Assembly: GCA_945897725.1 (NCBI GenBank)
Contig: CAMDFR010000006.1
Coordinates: 1-64,000 of the forward strand
Source of the DNA: Chitinophaga pinensis
Lineage (GTDB): Bacteria > Bacteroidota > Bacteroidia > Chitinophagales > CAMDFR01
DNA length: 64,000 nt
Reading direction: 5' to 3'
In this document: piece after piece, positions 63,052-64,000 of the stretch
Layout: every line of letters begins with the position of its first letter
How positions within the stretch are numbered: position 1 is the first letter of the stretch
Translations under genes and position numbers: made by a program
The notes under the pieces: generated by a model
What the model saw: only the letters and a program-made list of their open reading frames with translations
The model's database searches: none
Told to the model about the DNA's origin: nothing

Positions 63052-64000
63052 ATGGCACAAACAAAAAAGACAGTTTCGAATCCAGTAGAAGTGAAAGCTG
63101 CTAGCATCGCTGCACCAACAACGCCACCCTTTGACTTTAAAAATATGGACTTTAAGAAAGATGCAAGGGTGCATTTTATGTTGGCGAGTGTCATCATCTT
63201 TCTCTTTTTATTGGTATTGGCAAAGAATACAGGTATCAATGCCGATGATAGATATCATGTGCCTTATACCAAAACCTTTGTTGATTACTATACCTCTTTT
63301 GGCAAGGACACCACCTATAGACAAATTCCAATGGATGAGTTCTGGAAAGCTCGTAATATGTTTGATATGGTGAATTATGGGGTGGCAAAGATATTAGGCG
63401 CTGACCCAGGAACGCCTAACAAAATTGGCAGCAAATATAATCCTGATTATATCTATGCAGACCTTTCCTATCATCATATTCGTCACTATTTATTAGCGAT
63501 ATTATCGTTTATTGGCATTGTCTTCGCGGGACTCACTGGAGCCAAGATGAGGAATTATCATTTTGGCATTGGCGTGATGGCATTGCTATGTATATCGCCT
63601 TGTTTTATTGGACATGCAGCCATGAATCCTAGAGATATTCCCTTCTTTGTCTATAGCACTATCGCGATTTATTTTATGTTTTTATTCTTGATGGAGTATC
63701 CAAAAATACGGTGGAGCAATATTATTGGAATCATGATTGGTGTTGGACTAGCACTCAATGTGCGTAATGGTGGCTTCTTAACTTTTGCTTATTTCGGCGC
63801 TTTTTCTTTTTCTGTTTGGTTCTATCACCTATTCTTTCTTAAAGACAAAAATGTTAATACTTGGGACCTTGTCATTAAAGGTTGTGTGGCCTTTTTTGGC
63901 GCCTATATCATCGGTTTATTCTTCTGGCCATATGGACAAACGGATCCTGTGTATGTGCCTATTTTTGAAGATTTATTACAAACATCTAAATTCCCTATCA
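63052..64000 (+). CDS. GT39-like membrane glycosyltransferase (3' truncated)
   Basis: Open from ATG 63052 to the window end (316 codons, no stop), so it is absent from the ORF track. A soluble N-terminus of ~38 residues leads into at least eight membrane helices. Family clues: GHAAMNPRDIPFFVYST, typical of ArnT/PMT-type (GT39) transferases, and a long first periplasmic loop with ADDRYHVPY and YIYADLSYHHIRHY. It would use a lipid-linked sugar donor. Specificity is unknown. Confidence 0.65.
   Translation, partial: MAQTKKTVSNPVEVKAASIAAPTTPPFDFKNMDFKKDARVHFMLASVIIFLFLLVLAKNTGINADDRYHVPYTKTFVDYYTSFGKDTTYRQIPMDEFWKARNMFDMVNYGVAKILGADPGTPNKIGSKYNPDYIYADLSYHHIRHYLLAILSFIGIVFAGLTGAKMRNYHFGIGVMALLCISPCFIGHAAMNPRDIPFFVYSTIAIYFMFLFLMEYPKIRWSNIIGIMIGVGLALNVRNGGFLTFAYFGAFSFSVWFYHLFFLKDKNVNTWDLVIKGCVAFFGAYIIGLFFWPYGQTDPVYVPIFEDLLQTSKFPI

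Noticed and set aside
1-64000. CRISPR arrays, tRNA or rRNA genes, IS elements
   Set aside because: No regularly spaced direct repeats, cloverleaf-like sequences or transposase frames were seen by eye. A dedicated tRNA scan would be decisive for very divergent cases.

Overview
The window comes from a low-GC Bacteroidota chromosome. It probably belongs to the Chitinophagales, Saprospirales or Sphingobacteriales side of the phylum, but no marker here fixes the genus. The evidence is seven proteins with type IX secretion (T9SS) C-terminal sorting domains, repeated -7 promoter boxes of the form TAnnTTTG, many short-signal lipoproteins, almost no Shine-Dalgarno sequences, and Bacteroidota-typical genes (DUF4783, DUF2147, PspC, DUF349, bifunctional PGI/PMI). 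I see no tRNA, rRNA, CRISPR array, transposase or phage gene.

Layout. 0-5 kb: a truncated T9SS hydrolase, a lipocalin-like lipoprotein, an MFS permease with mtgA, a nitronate monooxygenase-like enzyme and a PspC protein. 5-9 kb: a structured intergenic stretch, glutamate dehydrogenase, and the cytochrome c maturation genes ccmB-ccmC-ccmD. 9-15 kb: a T9SS SGNH hydrolase, M20 dipeptidase, DUF4783, prmC, M48 protease, rplU-rpmA. 15-27 kb: enoyl-CoA hydratase, TlpA-like lipoprotein, gatB, alaS, M23 peptidase, MerR regulator, YraN, PGI/PMI, RluA and a sugar permease. 27-35 kb: T9SS M43 protease, crcB, DUF349 protein, FkbM methyltransferase, sppA. 35-43 kb: a compact six-gene operon of surface lipoproteins, a Tat-exported DUF1501-like enzyme, a c-type-cytochrome-like lipoprotein and a 1177-residue type-B T9SS protein. 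43-49 kb: two large type-A T9SS proteins in tandem and a frameshifted XRE regulator. 49-53 kb: the polyphosphate cluster sixA-ppk1-ppx. 53-56 kb: DUF2147, aat-clpS (N-degron pathway), aldose epimerase-like protein, SPOR-like protein. 56-64 kb: glycosyltransferase, T9SS CotH-kinase protein, hotdog thioesterase, AsmA-like protein and a truncated membrane glycosyltransferase.

Most of the window is ordinary housekeeping. Two things stand out. First, there are five GC-rich, strongly structured intergenic elements in two families. Within each family the flanking blocks are conserved while the stems between them differ in sequence yet still pair. Four of the five lie just downstream of a gene on its sense strand. 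Second, the operon at 35.3-43.0 kb looks like a split, reduced version of the DUF1549/DUF1501/PSCyt1-type modules best known from Planctomycetes, here tied to a T9SS surface protein. Smaller observations include a possible phospho-histidine link between SixA and PPK1, candidate leaderless transcripts, a CcmC with an inserted periplasmic domain, and a frameshifted HTH gene.
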